Assembly: GCA_016125225.1 (NCBI GenBank)
Contig: WGME01000003.1
Location: 1 to 64,000 of the forward strand
Reading direction: 5' to 3'
Length of the DNA stretch: 64,000 bases
DNA from: a bacterium
Lineage (GTDB): Bacteria > Planctomycetota > Planctomycetia > Planctomycetales > Planctomycetaceae
Part shown: piece by piece, positions 36,672-45,565 of the stretch
Layout: every line of letters starts with the position of its first letter
Numbering within the stretch: position 1 is the stretch's first letter
Position numbers and translations under genes: made by a program
The notes under the pieces: generated by a model
What the model was told of the DNA's origin: nothing
Seen by the model: only the letters and a program-made list of their open reading frames with translations
Database searches by the model: none

Positions 36672-36719
36672 AACAAAAACCGTGCAAATGGCTTCTGTTT
36701 GAAGAGGCCTTTTGCACGG
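36671..36719 (-). terminator. Rho-independent terminator on the minus strand
   Basis: CCGTGCAAA (36680-36688) pairs with TTTGCACGG (36711-36719). Read on the minus strand the stem is followed by TTTTTGTTT. It ends the transcript of the 36764-37267 gene, just after the convergent methyltransferase stop. Confidence 0.75.
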
Positions 36720-36763
36720 CGATCTAAAAAACGTCGCTGTTACCAACCGACTTTTTCGTTGCG

Positions 36764-37267
36764 TTACTCCGCGATGGCTTCACGGAACGTGAATTGATCC
36801 AGCGGTTCAATCGGCATCGGCGGCATCGGTTTGAGGCTGACGCGATACGGGAACCGATAGGCGATGACCTTGCCGGAGGTCAGTTCTCCTACATATAGCA
36901 CGGATGTCGAAGAGGTGGCGCCGCGGCCGCTGGTCAATTCAGCTCGTCCGGGAATCATGACATATTTCGGCTTGTTCGTGGGGTCGATCCCGAAGTCACT
37001 ACCAATCACGCGGAAGAAGAAGTTAGTGAAGGCTCCCGATTGCGGGTTCAGTGCCGCCCCGGCCAGGCGACCGGTCAGAAAGTCGAGCACGAACACGGCT
37101 TCGGGTTGCAGCGGGCTGCTTTCGGTGGTGGTGATGGCAAACCGTTCTTCACGATCTGTGGCGACGGCCTGTGCGGTTTCCACTGGCCATAAGTACGATA
37201 ACGCGACCCCGGCGACGACTCCGGCCAAAAGCCACCACGTTCGTTGATCTTTGTTGGTCTGCTGCAC
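36764..37267 (-). CDS. Conserved-looking exported or anchored protein of unknown function
   Basis: A 167-residue protein. An N-terminal hydrophobic helix (WWLLAGVVAGVALSYLW) after a charged leader could be an uncleaved anchor or a signal peptide. The rest contains beta strands (VFVLDFLTGRLAGAALN, KVIAYRFPY) and no recognised catalytic motif. A proline-rich stretch precedes the end. It is bounded by a terminator downstream and about 300 bp of non-coding sequence upstream. I do not recognise the family. Confidence 0.7.
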   Translation of the reverse strand: MQQTNKDQRTWWLLAGVVAGVALSYLWPVETAQAVATDREERFAITTTESSPLQPEAVFVLDFLTGRLAGAALNPQSGAFTNFFFRVIGSDFGIDPTNKPKYVMIPGRAELTSGRGATSSTSVLYVGELTSGKVIAYRFPYRVSLKPMPPMPIEPLDQFTFREAIAE

Positions 37268-37563
37268 GTGATCTTACTCCTGGGCCGCGCCCGGTTGAAC
37301 AACCCGTTGTGCCTGTGCCGTCTCGATTTGTGACACGCGGCGAGGTGATCGTACACCACAGGAAACAGAATCGCCAGATCGAACCAGACCGTCATGCGTT
37401 CCGAGCTGTCAGGTCAGAAGTTTCCGCCAAGGACTACTGTACGGCGACGATTCTTCCGCAACTGTCGCCGACTCGCAAGATGCCGCTTGACGCTGGGTCT
37501 TTCCTCGTTGTCTAGTTGAGTTCGTCCGAGATAAACCGTTCTGACTTCTGGTTGAGAAAGTAG

Positions 37564-37953
37564 ATGCGAATGTTTCTCCGTTGGTCCTGCCTGCTATTGG
37601 CGTTGGGTTTCGTCGTCGTTGGTTCCCAGGAAAATTCCTTCGCACGCGGACGAGTCACTTTCCTGACCATCGAATTCGTGGATTACTGCGATGGTCTCGA
37701 ATTGCAGTTCCGTGATCGGCTGGGTGTGATCGGTCGCCATACCGGTTGTGGATTTAACGAAGTGGTGCAAGGTAATGATTTTACAACCGCTGATGGAGAA
37801 GAAGGCGTCACCGTCCAGTACTTCGATCGTACCCTGGGCCGTTCCGTACAGATTGATGTCTTTCAAACCGGGTTTCGCGCAGGAAATTTCTACGTCTATG
37901 AATTGCGTCGCGGCGAACTCCTGCGATACGGCAATTGGGAGGAAGTTCCGTAA
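37564..37953 (+). CDS. Small secreted protein of unknown function
   Basis: A 129-residue protein with a clean signal peptide (LLLALGFVVVGSQ, cleavage near SFA). The mature 100 residues contain two cysteines (DYCDGL and TGCGF) that could form a disulfide, and alternating hydrophobic strands (VTVQYFDR, NFYVYELRRGELL). No known domain was recognised. About 300 bp of non-coding sequence precedes it, with a short CGGCGAC/GTCGCCG inverted repeat near 37440-37470. The endonuclease V fusion gene follows after 60 bp on the same strand. Confidence 0.7.
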   Translation: MRMFLRWSCLLLALGFVVVGSQENSFARGRVTFLTIEFVDYCDGLELQFRDRLGVIGRHTGCGFNEVVQGNDFTTADGEEGVTVQYFDRTLGRSVQIDVFQTGFRAGNFYVYELRRGELLRYGNWEEVP

Positions 37954-38013
37954 CGGAACCCTGGCATTGCCCACCCCTCGACAGTCGGCGAATGATTCGC
38001 CAGACTCACATTG

Positions 38014-39036
38014 ATGGGAAGCAGGGGGGCGACAGAATCGTACACGGGATGGCCGGTGATCCCCGATCTGTCGTCGGAACTGCGGTTCCTGGTCAAGGAA
38101 ATCCCCTGCGGTCAGGTGACAACCTTCGGGGCCTTGGCGGAAGCCTTGGGTGATCTCGCGGCAGCACGCTGGGTAGCTACGCAACTGGCTCAGTGGCGGG
38201 ACGATCCCCAGGAAACCACGAATATTCCGTGGTTTCGGGTTGTTCGCCGCAATGGCGACCTCGCAGCGGGGGCCATTGTTCAACGCCAACACCAGGCAGA
38301 GCGGCTAGTTCACGAAGGCATTACCGTCAGCACGTCTGGCCGAGTGGATCTCGCCGTTCTCTGGAATGCCTTTCACACAGCCCAGCCGTTGAAAGCCTTG
38401 GCAGACTGGCAGCATCGTGTTGCCCCCGTGGCTCAATGTTATGCGGACATTGAGATTCCCCGTGTGGTTGCTGCCGTCGATCTTTCCTATTCGTCGCCCA
38501 CCCAGGCCGTAGCTGCCTATGTCGCTTATGACTGGAACCGGGCCGAAGTCGTCCATACGGCCACCATCACACTTCCAGTGACCTTTCCCTACATCCCCGG
38601 GTATCTCACCTTTCGGGAAGTCCCAGCGATGTGCCAGGTCATCGAGCATGTTCGCCGTCAGGGGCGGCTGGCACAGGTGATCCTTGTCGACGGCACGGGA
38701 CGCCTGCATCCTCGTCGATTCGGTGTGGCGGTTGCCGTGGGACTGATGACTCAATGCTCCACCATCGGGGTTTCGAAGCGCCGCCTATGCGGGCAACCCA
38801 GTCCCGGTGAATCCTCCGAGGAGTGTGTTTCCCTTTGGGATCAGGATGAACGCCTGGGGGCACAACTGCGGCATCCCGCGTTCCGCCAACCGTTGTATGT
38901 CTCGCCGGGGTTTGGCCTCTCGATAGATCGGTCCATCGACATCGTTCAACGTGTCTGGCAGCAGCATCGGTTACCGGAACCGCAGTTCGAGGCCGACAAA
39001 CTCAGCCGAGCGCTGGCGCGCCGAATGCATAAGTAG
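38014..39036 (+). CDS. Fusion of alkyltransferase-like domain and endonuclease V
   Basis: A 340-residue DNA repair fusion. Residues 17-105 match the DNA-binding domain of O6-alkylguanine-DNA alkyltransferases (VKEIPCGQVTTFGALAEALG and, after it, GAIVQRQHQAERLVHEGI), but the active-site motif PCHRV reads IPWFRVV with tryptophan 73 in place of the alkyl-acceptor cysteine, as in alkyltransferase-like (ATL) proteins. Residues 145-335 are endonuclease V: AVDLSYS (D156), FPYIPGYLTFRE (E202), VDGTGRLHPRRFG (D226, H232) and GVSKRRLCG, so the nuclease site looks intact. Endonuclease V cuts 3' to deaminated bases such as inosine. The ATG at 38014 was taken; a TTG immediately before is possible. No obvious ribosome-binding site. 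Confidence 0.88.
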   Translation: MGSRGATESYTGWPVIPDLSSELRFLVKEIPCGQVTTFGALAEALGDLAAARWVATQLAQWRDDPQETTNIPWFRVVRRNGDLAAGAIVQRQHQAERLVHEGITVSTSGRVDLAVLWNAFHTAQPLKALADWQHRVAPVAQCYADIEIPRVVAAVDLSYSSPTQAVAAYVAYDWNRAEVVHTATITLPVTFPYIPGYLTFREVPAMCQVIEHVRRQGRLAQVILVDGTGRLHPRRFGVAVAVGLMTQCSTIGVSKRRLCGQPSPGESSEECVSLWDQDERLGAQLRHPAFRQPLYVSPGFGLSIDRSIDIVQRVWQQHRLPEPQFEADKLSRALARRMHK

Positions 39037-39642
39037 GTACACCTAGGCCAGGAAATTCGTGAAAATTTGTCCTTGCCAAAGTTTTCTCACGTCGATACCC
39101 TCATTCACTGATTTGGTGGTCTTGTCTCAACGCTAGATTCCAAGGCAACGTTCGCCGTTCCTGTTCCGAACCGGGCTGCATCTTCAGCTCGGTCCGTTGC
39201 CGAAACAACGTTTGCAGTCGACTCGAGCAGACATGCAGATCTTTCCGGTTCCCGGCCGATCTTCCACCTGAATTGCCTGTGATTGTTAGTGAACGGCTGG
39301 ATGTTGTATTGCTGGACTGCTTTTGGACTTCAGGGCCTTGGATGCGACCAGGGTGCTGTGAATGTCCGCTCTTGTACCGCAGCTGCCGCCGTCGGCTGCT
39401 CCCCTGTATTTGCCTTCGGTTTGCCGCTTTGCGCTGCAATCGGGACTCATCTCCCGGTAGCTTTGGATGCGGTCGCCCTGTTTTTGTAGAGTATTTTGCG
39501 GGGAGTGTGGTCTCACTCCTCTGCAGCTATGGAGATGGCCTGACCGCTGTGGTCTGGCCTGGTACGTGTGGTTCGTCTCGCAGACCGGTTCGGTTGGACG
39601 TCGGGTTGGCCAGGACGAAGTGTGAAGTGTGAAGGATAGTCG
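39037..39642. other. Long non-coding region upstream of the RRM protein gene
   Basis: About 600 bp. Open frames on both strands have poor protein character. It contains a short palindrome (TAGGT/ACCTA near 39035), a weak promoter-like TTGCCA at about 39074, a small hairpin GGAGTG (39502-39507)/CACTCC (39514-39519), and an AAGGA ribosome-binding site before 39643. It could be a long structured leader or hold an unrecognised small RNA. Confidence 0.4.
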
Positions 39643-40056
39643 ATGGGTACGAAATTGTATGTGGGCAACCTGACCTACAGCACGACGAACGATGCGCTGG
39701 AACAGCTGTTCTCGCAGCACGGCGAAGTGCGCTCCGCTCAGGTCGTCATGGACCGCGAAACCGGCCGCTCCAAGGGCTTTGGTTTCGTCGAAATGGCTGA
39801 CGAAGCCGGTGCGCAAGCCGCGATCGCTGGCCTGAACGGCCAGGATGTCGGTGGTCGCCAGCTGACCGTGAACGAAGCTCGTCCGCGTGAAGAGCGTGGC
39901 GGCGGCGGTTACGGTGGCGGCGGCGGTCGTCGCGGCGGTGGCGGCGGCTACGGTGGTGGTGGCGGCGGTTACGGCGGTGGCGGTGACCGTGGCGGCTACG
40001 GCGGTGGCGGCGGCGGTTACGGTGGTGGTGGCGGCCGTCGTGGCGGTGGCTACTAA
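39643..40056 (+). CDS. RRM-domain RNA-binding protein with Gly/Arg-rich tail
   Basis: A 137-residue protein. Residues 1-82 are a single RNA recognition motif with RNP2 LYVGNL (5-10) and RNP1 KGFGFVEM (44-51), both with intact aromatics. The last 50 residues are glycine-rich with interspersed R and Y (RGGGGYGGGGG, GGRRGGGG), like RGG boxes that bind RNA non-specifically. The overall form resembles the cold-inducible RRM proteins of cyanobacteria and planctomycetes. AAGGA precedes the ATG by about 9 bases. The very long upstream non-coding region may be a regulatory leader. A hairpin follows. Confidence 0.92.
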   Translation: MGTKLYVGNLTYSTTNDALEQLFSQHGEVRSAQVVMDRETGRSKGFGFVEMADEAGAQAAIAGLNGQDVGGRQLTVNEARPREERGGGGYGGGGGRRGGGGGYGGGGGGYGGGGDRGGYGGGGGGYGGGGGRRGGGY

Positions 40057-40130
40057 TCTGTGATGCTTCGAGAGCCAAGGTCTAACCGACCTGAGCCGAC
40101 CTGTTCATCCAACCGATGCTCGTGATTTTC

Positions 40131-40170
40131 AGCCGTGGGATTTCGGACCTTGATCCGAGATTCCACGGCT
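40131..40170. terminator. Hairpin between convergent genes
   Basis: 17-bp imperfect stem: 40131-40147 (beginning AGCCGTGG) pairs with 40154-40170 (ending CCACGGCT), 6-nt loop. It lies between the RRM gene and the convergent zinc-ribbon gene. The U-tract is poor on both strands, so a bidirectional transcript end is only likely. Confidence 0.5.
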
Positions 40171-40196
40171 GTGTGCATTTCATGGACGGGTTCGTA

Positions 40197-40649
40197 CTAC
40201 TCCGCATTCGGTTCCGTGTTCCATTCCCCATCGAACGGATTATCTTCTGGTTCGCTGGGCTCAACTCTCTGTGAAGTCACGGTCAGATATTGGTATGTCA
40301 TCCGCCAGAGGATGGCACCGAACAAGGTGACAAGGCCCGCCATCATCGCGAGAAAGCCCACCGCACTGAGCCATCCACCTACCGAATAGGCTGGCCACAT
40401 TTGCTGCAGACCCCTGGTGGTGTAGATCAAGGCCGCGATGGTGCCCGGTCCGAAGATCAGCCAGATGCCTGCCAGGGCCATTCGACTCGGTTGCCGAAAC
40501 GCCCGGCGGACCAGTTCTCCTTCGGTGCGAATCCAAGACAATGGGTCAGTTGCTGCAAAACTTGTCAGCGGGGCGTTGCAGTGCATGCAGAAATGTTGAG
40601 CCGCGGCGATTGGCGATGCGCAGCTGGGGCATACCAGTGACTCGGTCAT
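40197..40649 (-). CDS. Small zinc-ribbon membrane protein
   Basis: A 150-residue protein. The ATG at 40649 (MTESLV) was chosen because a GAGG sequence lies about nine bases upstream and a zinc ribbon follows immediately: C7-P-S-C10, then C21-M-H-C24. Two hydrophobic helices follow (ALAGIWLIFGPGTIAALIY and AVGFLAMMAGLVTLFGAILW) and the C-terminus is acidic. This organisation of a short zinc ribbon on a two-helix membrane protein occurs in many uncharacterised bacterial proteins. Upstream ATG codons at 40673 and 40829 would lengthen it. Confidence 0.75.
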   Translation of the reverse strand: MTESLVCPSCASPIAAAQHFCMHCNAPLTSFAATDPLSWIRTEGELVRRAFRQPSRMALAGIWLIFGPGTIAALIYTTRGLQQMWPAYSVGGWLSAVGFLAMMAGLVTLFGAILWRMTYQYLTVTSQRVEPSEPEDNPFDGEWNTEPNAE

Positions 40650-40966
40650 CGTTGCCGCCTCTGGAAATGGCATGCTGAAATCTCCGTAAGCCGTGGGGGC
40701 CTGCAGCCCGATATCCCGGTCTTGGAACGCTGTCAGTTCATTCTCCGCAAACTTTGCCGATTCTGCCAGAAAATCTTGTGGGAAAAGCGATTTCGACTGT
40801 GGGGTCGGTCCCGAAGAGCTAGACTTCAAGTGTCACGAAGACTGCCCCAGCCAAAAGATGGGAAAGCCTCGGGGAACTCACTGCCAGACAGGAAGTTGCT
40901 GCAGCCGACTGGCAATCTTTGCCGAGATTCAACGAGAAGTCCCCGTGTGCCCGAGAGTCAGCAACC

Positions 40967-42421
40967 ATGTCGAACCGAACAAACTGGTGGATTGGCGGCA
41001 TTGCCCTGTCGACAGGGTTGGTCCTCGGAATCGGCTGGATGAGTTGGTCGTCGCAGGCGGTGCATGCCGATGGCAGTGGTCCGTCTGAGCGGGAACTTGC
41101 TGAATTATCTCGCGAGTCCGTCCAGTTACAGCAGGTGAGCCGGGTTCTCTCGCACATTGCCAACACGGTGACACCGGCAGTGGTGCACATTCAAAGTGAG
41201 CGGACTTCACCCAGTCGGGGACGCGTGGAAGAAACCGGTTCCGGCGTGATCATTGCTGGCATCGCTAAGCCCGGTTTGTTTGTGGTGACCAACCGGCATG
41301 TGATTGACGGAGCCGAACTCGGCGACATTTTTATTCAACTCGATGATGGCCGAGAAATTCATCCACTCGAAGTGCTGAGTGATGCGGCAACCGATCTCGC
41401 GGTCCTGCGCATCAATGTCACAGGCATTACTCCCGCCAAATGGGGTGACAGTAACGAAGTCGATATCGGGCACCTTGTGCTGGCGATGGGGAGTCCCTTC
41501 GGTCTCAGCCGTTCTGTCACGTTGGGTATCATCTCGGCGAAGGGACGGCGACAGTTGAAGCTGGGTTCGGCGGACGTCCTCAATCAGGACTTCCTGCAGA
41601 CCGATGCTGCGATCAATCCCGGTAACAGTGGTGGCCCATTGGTCGATTTGCAGGGCCGCATCATTGGCATCAACACCGCCATCGCGTCGAGCAGTGGGGG
41701 GAATGAAGGCATCGGCTTCAGCATTCCGTGCAATCTGGCGCAACGGGTGATGGAGCAACTGCTGGAACATGGTGTCGTTCGCCGGGCGTATCTGGGAGTG
41801 CGACTCGATCCGCAATTCGATGCTGCTGCCGCTGCTCAGTTGAAACTCGATCGCGTGCGTGGTGCCCGCGTGACGCAAGTTTATCCCAACACGCCAGCCG
41901 CCAAGGCCCAGTTGCAGAATGACGATGTCGTGCTGACATTCGATGGCATCGCGGTGCAGGATGAAAATCATCTGATCAATCTGGTCAGCCTGACGCCGAT
42001 TGGTCGACAGGTGCGGTTGAGCGTTTGGCGAGGCGGAAAAGCGATTGCTCTCACCCTCACTCTTGCCGACCGTAACGACCTGCAACAGTCGAGCGAAGCC
42101 CCCTTCGAGCCGGGCATGGGAGCCCCCATTCGCAAAATGGGGTTAACCGTGCATCCGCTCGACGAAGAACTGGCGAATCAGTTGGGTTATAGTCCCGAGA
42201 CTAAGGGCCTGCTGATTCTCAAGGTCGACCATGCCAGCCAGTTATCGTCGCAGGTGCAGGTTTATGACGTGCTGGAAGAAGTTGCCCGCAAACCTGTCGC
42301 CACAGTGAATGATCTCGAAGAAACTCTGGAAGAGTTGTCCGACTCGCAAAGCCTGCTGATCCGTGTCAGCCGCACCGCGGGGCAGTCTCAACGCCCCCAT
42401 GTGATCATTTGGCACAAGTGA
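40967..42421 (+). CDS. HtrA/DegP-like serine protease with PDZ domains
   Basis: A 484-residue trypsin-like protease. The ATG at 40967 gives an N-terminal hydrophobic helix (WWIGGIALSTGLVLGIGW) that is a signal or anchor. The catalytic triad is H111 (VVTNRHVID), D143 (ATDLAVLRI) and S221 (NPGNSGGPL). One PDZ domain follows at about 260-370 (GARVTQVYPNTPAAKAQLQNDDVVLTFDG) and a second, more divergent one at about 390-480. HtrA proteases degrade or refold misfolded envelope proteins. Single gene, convergent with the nucleoside hydrolase gene. Confidence 0.93.
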   Translation: MSNRTNWWIGGIALSTGLVLGIGWMSWSSQAVHADGSGPSERELAELSRESVQLQQVSRVLSHIANTVTPAVVHIQSERTSPSRGRVEETGSGVIIAGIAKPGLFVVTNRHVIDGAELGDIFIQLDDGREIHPLEVLSDAATDLAVLRINVTGITPAKWGDSNEVDIGHLVLAMGSPFGLSRSVTLGIISAKGRRQLKLGSADVLNQDFLQTDAAINPGNSGGPLVDLQGRIIGINTAIASSSGGNEGIGFSIPCNLAQRVMEQLLEHGVVRRAYLGVRLDPQFDAAAAAQLKLDRVRGARVTQVYPNTPAAKAQLQNDDVVLTFDGIAVQDENHLINLVSLTPIGRQVRLSVWRGGKAIALTLTLADRNDLQQSSEAPFEPGMGAPIRKMGLTVHPLDEELANQLGYSPETKGLLILKVDHASQLSSQVQVYDVLEEVARKPVATVNDLEETLEELSDSQSLLIRVSRTAGQSQRPHVIIWHK

Positions 42422-42454
42422 GCGGATGATGTTAGAAGGGCCAGTCATCGATCG

Positions 42455-43420
42455 CTAGGTCGCTGGCAGCGTGCGTGTGACATAGTCCAGCAGACCCACG
42501 CCATCGACATCGGTCAGCACTTCGATATTCGAACGCCATCGGGGACGGGAGCGGCGATCGAAAACCGTCATGCCACGCGTGATGCGACCTTCCGTTTCCA
42601 CTTCCACAGCCATGTTCTCGCGATGAAAGAGGTGCGCCTGAGAGACGGCCGCGATGGCCATCAGGTCGTTCAGGTGCAAGCCTTCCATGCCCAGGGCTTC
42701 GTGATGACTGCGTAAGGCATACCCCAGGATGGACCGCAGGAAATGCCCGGCGATGCAGTCATCATTGAAGGGAATCTGTTGCACGCGGTCGAAGGTCAGC
42801 ACGACCTTCCGGGCTAGATCGAGGGGGACGAGGGTCTTGGTACTCGGAAACCGCAGTACGTGCCGGGCCGATGTCGGATGATAGCCGACGTTGAATTCGG
42901 TTGACGGTGTGATGTCCCCGGGACCCAGGCTACCCGCCATCGAGACCAGCCCACCCAACCGCATGGGAAACTCGGGATCGAGTTCGATCGCCAACGCCAC
43001 CGTGGTGAGTGGCCCCAAGGTGATCAACGTCACTTCGCCGGGGTATTCCCGCGTCATCTCGATCATCAACTTGGCGGCACTTCGCGGATGATGCAAATCG
43101 GCATCTCCCACGGGCCAGTCTCCCAAGCCTTGCGGACCATGCAAACGGCGGTCGATTTCGAGATCTTCGGTCGATTCGGCCATAAACAGAACGGGATCAG
43201 CCACGACTTCCGGCCCGTCGGCCACGCCGAGCCGAGGGAATTTCGGGGGGTCTAACGCCTCCAGCAACGTAAAGAGGTTGCGGGCCGCCTGCGTGGCCGA
43301 AACACGCCCTCCGACCGCCGTCAATGCAACCACGTCGAGTTCCGGGTCGTGCAGAGCCATCGCAATGGCCAAGGCATCTGAGATGCCAGGATCGGCGTCG
43401 ATCATCACTTTTTTGGGCAC
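42455..43420 (-). CDS. Inosine-uridine-preferring nucleoside hydrolase family protein
   Basis: A 321-residue protein of the IU-nucleoside hydrolase family, which cleaves the N-glycosidic bond of ribonucleosides. The GTG at 43420 was chosen because GGGAG lies nine bases upstream; TTG at 43426 is possible. The calcium-site motif reads DADPGISDALAI: in the standard DxDPGxDD motif the first of the paired aspartates is replaced by serine 14. The usual histidine-aspartate near residue 240 appears as LNDLMAIA, so that histidine is asparagine. These substitutions suggest altered substrate range or reduced activity. The rest of the fold (GPLTTVALAI, STEFNVGYHPTSA) is normal. Confidence 0.85.
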   Translation of the reverse strand: MPKKVMIDADPGISDALAIAMALHDPELDVVALTAVGGRVSATQAARNLFTLLEALDPPKFPRLGVADGPEVVADPVLFMAESTEDLEIDRRLHGPQGLGDWPVGDADLHHPRSAAKLMIEMTREYPGEVTLITLGPLTTVALAIELDPEFPMRLGGLVSMAGSLGPGDITPSTEFNVGYHPTSARHVLRFPSTKTLVPLDLARKVVLTFDRVQQIPFNDDCIAGHFLRSILGYALRSHHEALGMEGLHLNDLMAIAAVSQAHLFHRENMAVEVETEGRITRGMTVFDRRSRPRWRSNIEVLTDVDGVGLLDYVTRTLPAT

Positions 43421-43575
43421 AGGCAAGCACTCCCGTTATCAATGGACTCCTTTAGCGATCCTAACGCGGAAGCCCTTCACTGCCAACTGGAATTGCGTGC
43501 CGTTGTTACAACCGGGTTAGACGAACCCGCTGTTCCGCGAGACAGTTGGTTTACGGGATGCTAAGGTAGGCATTC

Positions 43576-44283
43576 ATGAGGAACCCCATGCCACAACAGA
43601 CCTTCGGCGGCATCGTGCTGTGCGGTGGACAAAGCCGGCGCATGGGGCAGCCGAAGGCGCTGCTGCCGTGGCAAGACACGACTCTGTTGCAGCATCTGCT
43701 GCAGCAGTTCGGCGGAATCTGCTCGCCCGTTGTGGTCGCAACCTCACCCGATTTGGCACTGCCGGAGTTACCCCCCGCGGTGATTGTCTGCTGCGATGCG
43801 ACGGCGTACCAAGGGCCGCTCTCCGGATTGGTGAGAGGTCTGGATGCTCTGCCGACGAATGTTGAGGCCGCATGTGTCGCAGCTTGCGATCTGCCGTTTG
43901 TCACTCCAGTGATTCTGGAGCGGTTGATGTCACTTTGGAACCGTCAGCCGTGTGAGGCACTGGTGATGAGCGATGCGGAACGCTGGCAGCCTTTGCTGGG
44001 CATCTATCACCGATCAGTCTTACCCGTGGCACGCGAGTTACTGGCAACCGGACAACGGCGGATGTTTGATCTGCTGGACCGCGTTCATACGGTGGCAGTT
44101 GCGCCAGAGCAGTGGCTGGACATCGACCCGGATCGCATGGGCCTGCGGAATCTCAACTCACCGGACGATTACTTGGCGGCACTTCAACGACAGTCGGCAA
44201 CTCCGTCACCGCCGAAGGGGATTCCCGCAGATCTTCCAGCAGCAACTCCCGCAGTTCCGAAACCAGGAACAACGAACCCGTGA
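43576..44283 (+). CDS. mobA: Molybdenum cofactor guanylyltransferase-like protein
   Basis: A 235-residue MobA/NTP-transferase family protein. The nucleotide loop is VLCGGQSRRMGQPKALLPW, a standard LAGGxSxRMGxdK motif, followed by ACDLPFV (metal-binding aspartate) and the C-terminal DIDPDRMGLRNLNSPDDYLAAL, which matches the usual MobA ending. The last 25 residues (to TTNP) extend past that ending and lie antisense to the folC C-terminus. MobA attaches GMP to molybdopterin; a related enzyme acting on another nucleotide is possible. Starts at 43576 and 43588 are both plausible. Confidence 0.85.
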   Translation: MRNPMPQQTFGGIVLCGGQSRRMGQPKALLPWQDTTLLQHLLQQFGGICSPVVVATSPDLALPELPPAVIVCCDATAYQGPLSGLVRGLDALPTNVEAACVAACDLPFVTPVILERLMSLWNRQPCEALVMSDAERWQPLLGIYHRSVLPVARELLATGQRRMFDLLDRVHTVAVAPEQWLDIDPDRMGLRNLNSPDDYLAALQRQSATPSPPKGIPADLPAATPAVPKPGTTNP

Positions 44284-45565
44284 TGACCACCAGATCCGAT
44301 GCATGGGCAAAGCGGCGGGCCAGTTTCCAGGCGGAAACCGGGTCGGGCGCCACGTGCGACGGTCGATCGAGCGTTGACGACAAATGCCGACGCAGTTCTT
44401 CCGGTTCTACAGCTCGTGGGTTATCGACAAACTTCGTGAAGATCAACGTATCGAACTGCGGGCCAAGTTGCCGGACCAGGCCGCGATAGTCTTTGTCTTT
44501 CGAACAGGCAAAGACAAGGATGCGGCGGCGGGCAGGAAAGTCGTGATCAATGGTCTGCATCAAGGCTTGAGCCGAGGCCCAGTTGTGAGCCGCATCGAGA
44601 ACCACTGTAGGTGCCGTGCTCATGACTTCGATCCGGGCGGGCCAGGAAGTGGTGCGTAAACCGCGTCGAAGAACTTCCGCGGAGGAGATGCGATCGGATT
44701 CCGGAAGGCAATCGAGGGCGGCGACAGCCATCGCCGTGTTATCGGCCTGATGTTCCCCTCGTAACGGCACGGGCAGCTGGTCCCAGGTGCGAACCGGCGT
44801 GGTGACAGAAATCGTACGGTTTTTGGGGTCTTGCCATTTCCAGTGAAAGTCGCGGTCGATCCGCCACAACCGGGCTTTACGTTCGGTGCAGACACGTTCA
44901 ATGACTTCAATCGCCTGGGGATGCCGGCAGCCGGTGACCACGGGAATTCCCGGCTTGATGATTCCCGCTTTCTCCGTCGCAATTTCCGCGATGGTACTAC
45001 CCAGAATATGGGTATGGTCGCGGCTGATATTCGTGATGACGGTGACCCACGGCTGGCATAAGTTCGTCGAATCGAGTCGGCCACCCAGCCCGGTTTCCAG
45101 CACGGCCACGCCGGCGCGTCGTTGCAGGAAATAGTTCCAGGCCATCGCCGTCGCGATTTCAAAGTACGTGGGATGCATCCGCGCGGGCGAGCGATCCATC
45201 TCGGCGATGAGGGGCTGCAGTTGCCGCACCAACTCCACCAATTCCGCCGAAGTGGGCGATTGCCCATCGACCTGAATGCGCTCCTCGAAACGGATGAGAT
45301 GGGGCGATGTATACAGCCCGGTGCACCACCCGGCGGACGTCAGAATCGACGCCAGCATGCTGCAGACCGAGCCTTTGCCTTTGGTCCCCGCGACATGCAG
45401 CGCGGGCATCTGTCGTTGAGGATTATCGACCGCTGCCAGCAGATGCCGCATCCGATCGAGTTTGAAATCATTAGCGGAGTACGCATCGGGCAGCGTGCGC
45501 TCGTAGTTGATGCGACCGAAGAGAAATTCGATCGCCTGCTCATATGTTTCGACGAGAACCGTCAT
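44153..45565 (-). CDS. folC: Bifunctional folylpolyglutamate synthase/dihydrofolate synthase
   Basis: A 470-residue FolC, which adds glutamate to dihydropteroate and to folates. The ATG at 45565 has AGGA about eight bases upstream. The P-loop is VAGTKGKGSVCSML, the omega loop region SPHLIRFEERIQVDG is present, and ETGLGGRLDSTN and ISRDHTHILG are typical. The domain normally ends around the LVSELRELL helix; here about 20 further residues (ending PVS) run into sequence that is antisense to the end of mobA, a 131-bp convergent overlap. Length is a little above the family average. Confidence 0.93.
   Translation of the reverse strand: MTVLVETYEQAIEFLFGRINYERTLPDAYSANDFKLDRMRHLLAAVDNPQRQMPALHVAGTKGKGSVCSMLASILTSAGWCTGLYTSPHLIRFEERIQVDGQSPTSAELVELVRQLQPLIAEMDRSPARMHPTYFEIATAMAWNYFLQRRAGVAVLETGLGGRLDSTNLCQPWVTVITNISRDHTHILGSTIAEIATEKAGIIKPGIPVVTGCRHPQAIEVIERVCTERKARLWRIDRDFHWKWQDPKNRTISVTTPVRTWDQLPVPLRGEHQADNTAMAVAALDCLPESDRISSAEVLRRGLRTTSWPARIEVMSTAPTVVLDAAHNWASAQALMQTIDHDFPARRRILVFACSKDKDYRGLVRQLGPQFDTLIFTKFVDNPRAVEPEELRRHLSSTLDRPSHVAPDPVSAWKLARRFAHASDLVVITGSLFLVSELRELLLEDLRESPSAVTELPTVVEVPPSNRPVS

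Noticed and set aside
39273-39632. Protein gene upstream of the RRM gene
   Set aside because: Codon content and residues (many C, W, R) are not protein-like and no start signal is visible.
39895-40055. CRISPR-like or tandem repeat array
   Set aside because: The periodic GGCGGT units simply encode the glycine-rich tail of the RRM protein.
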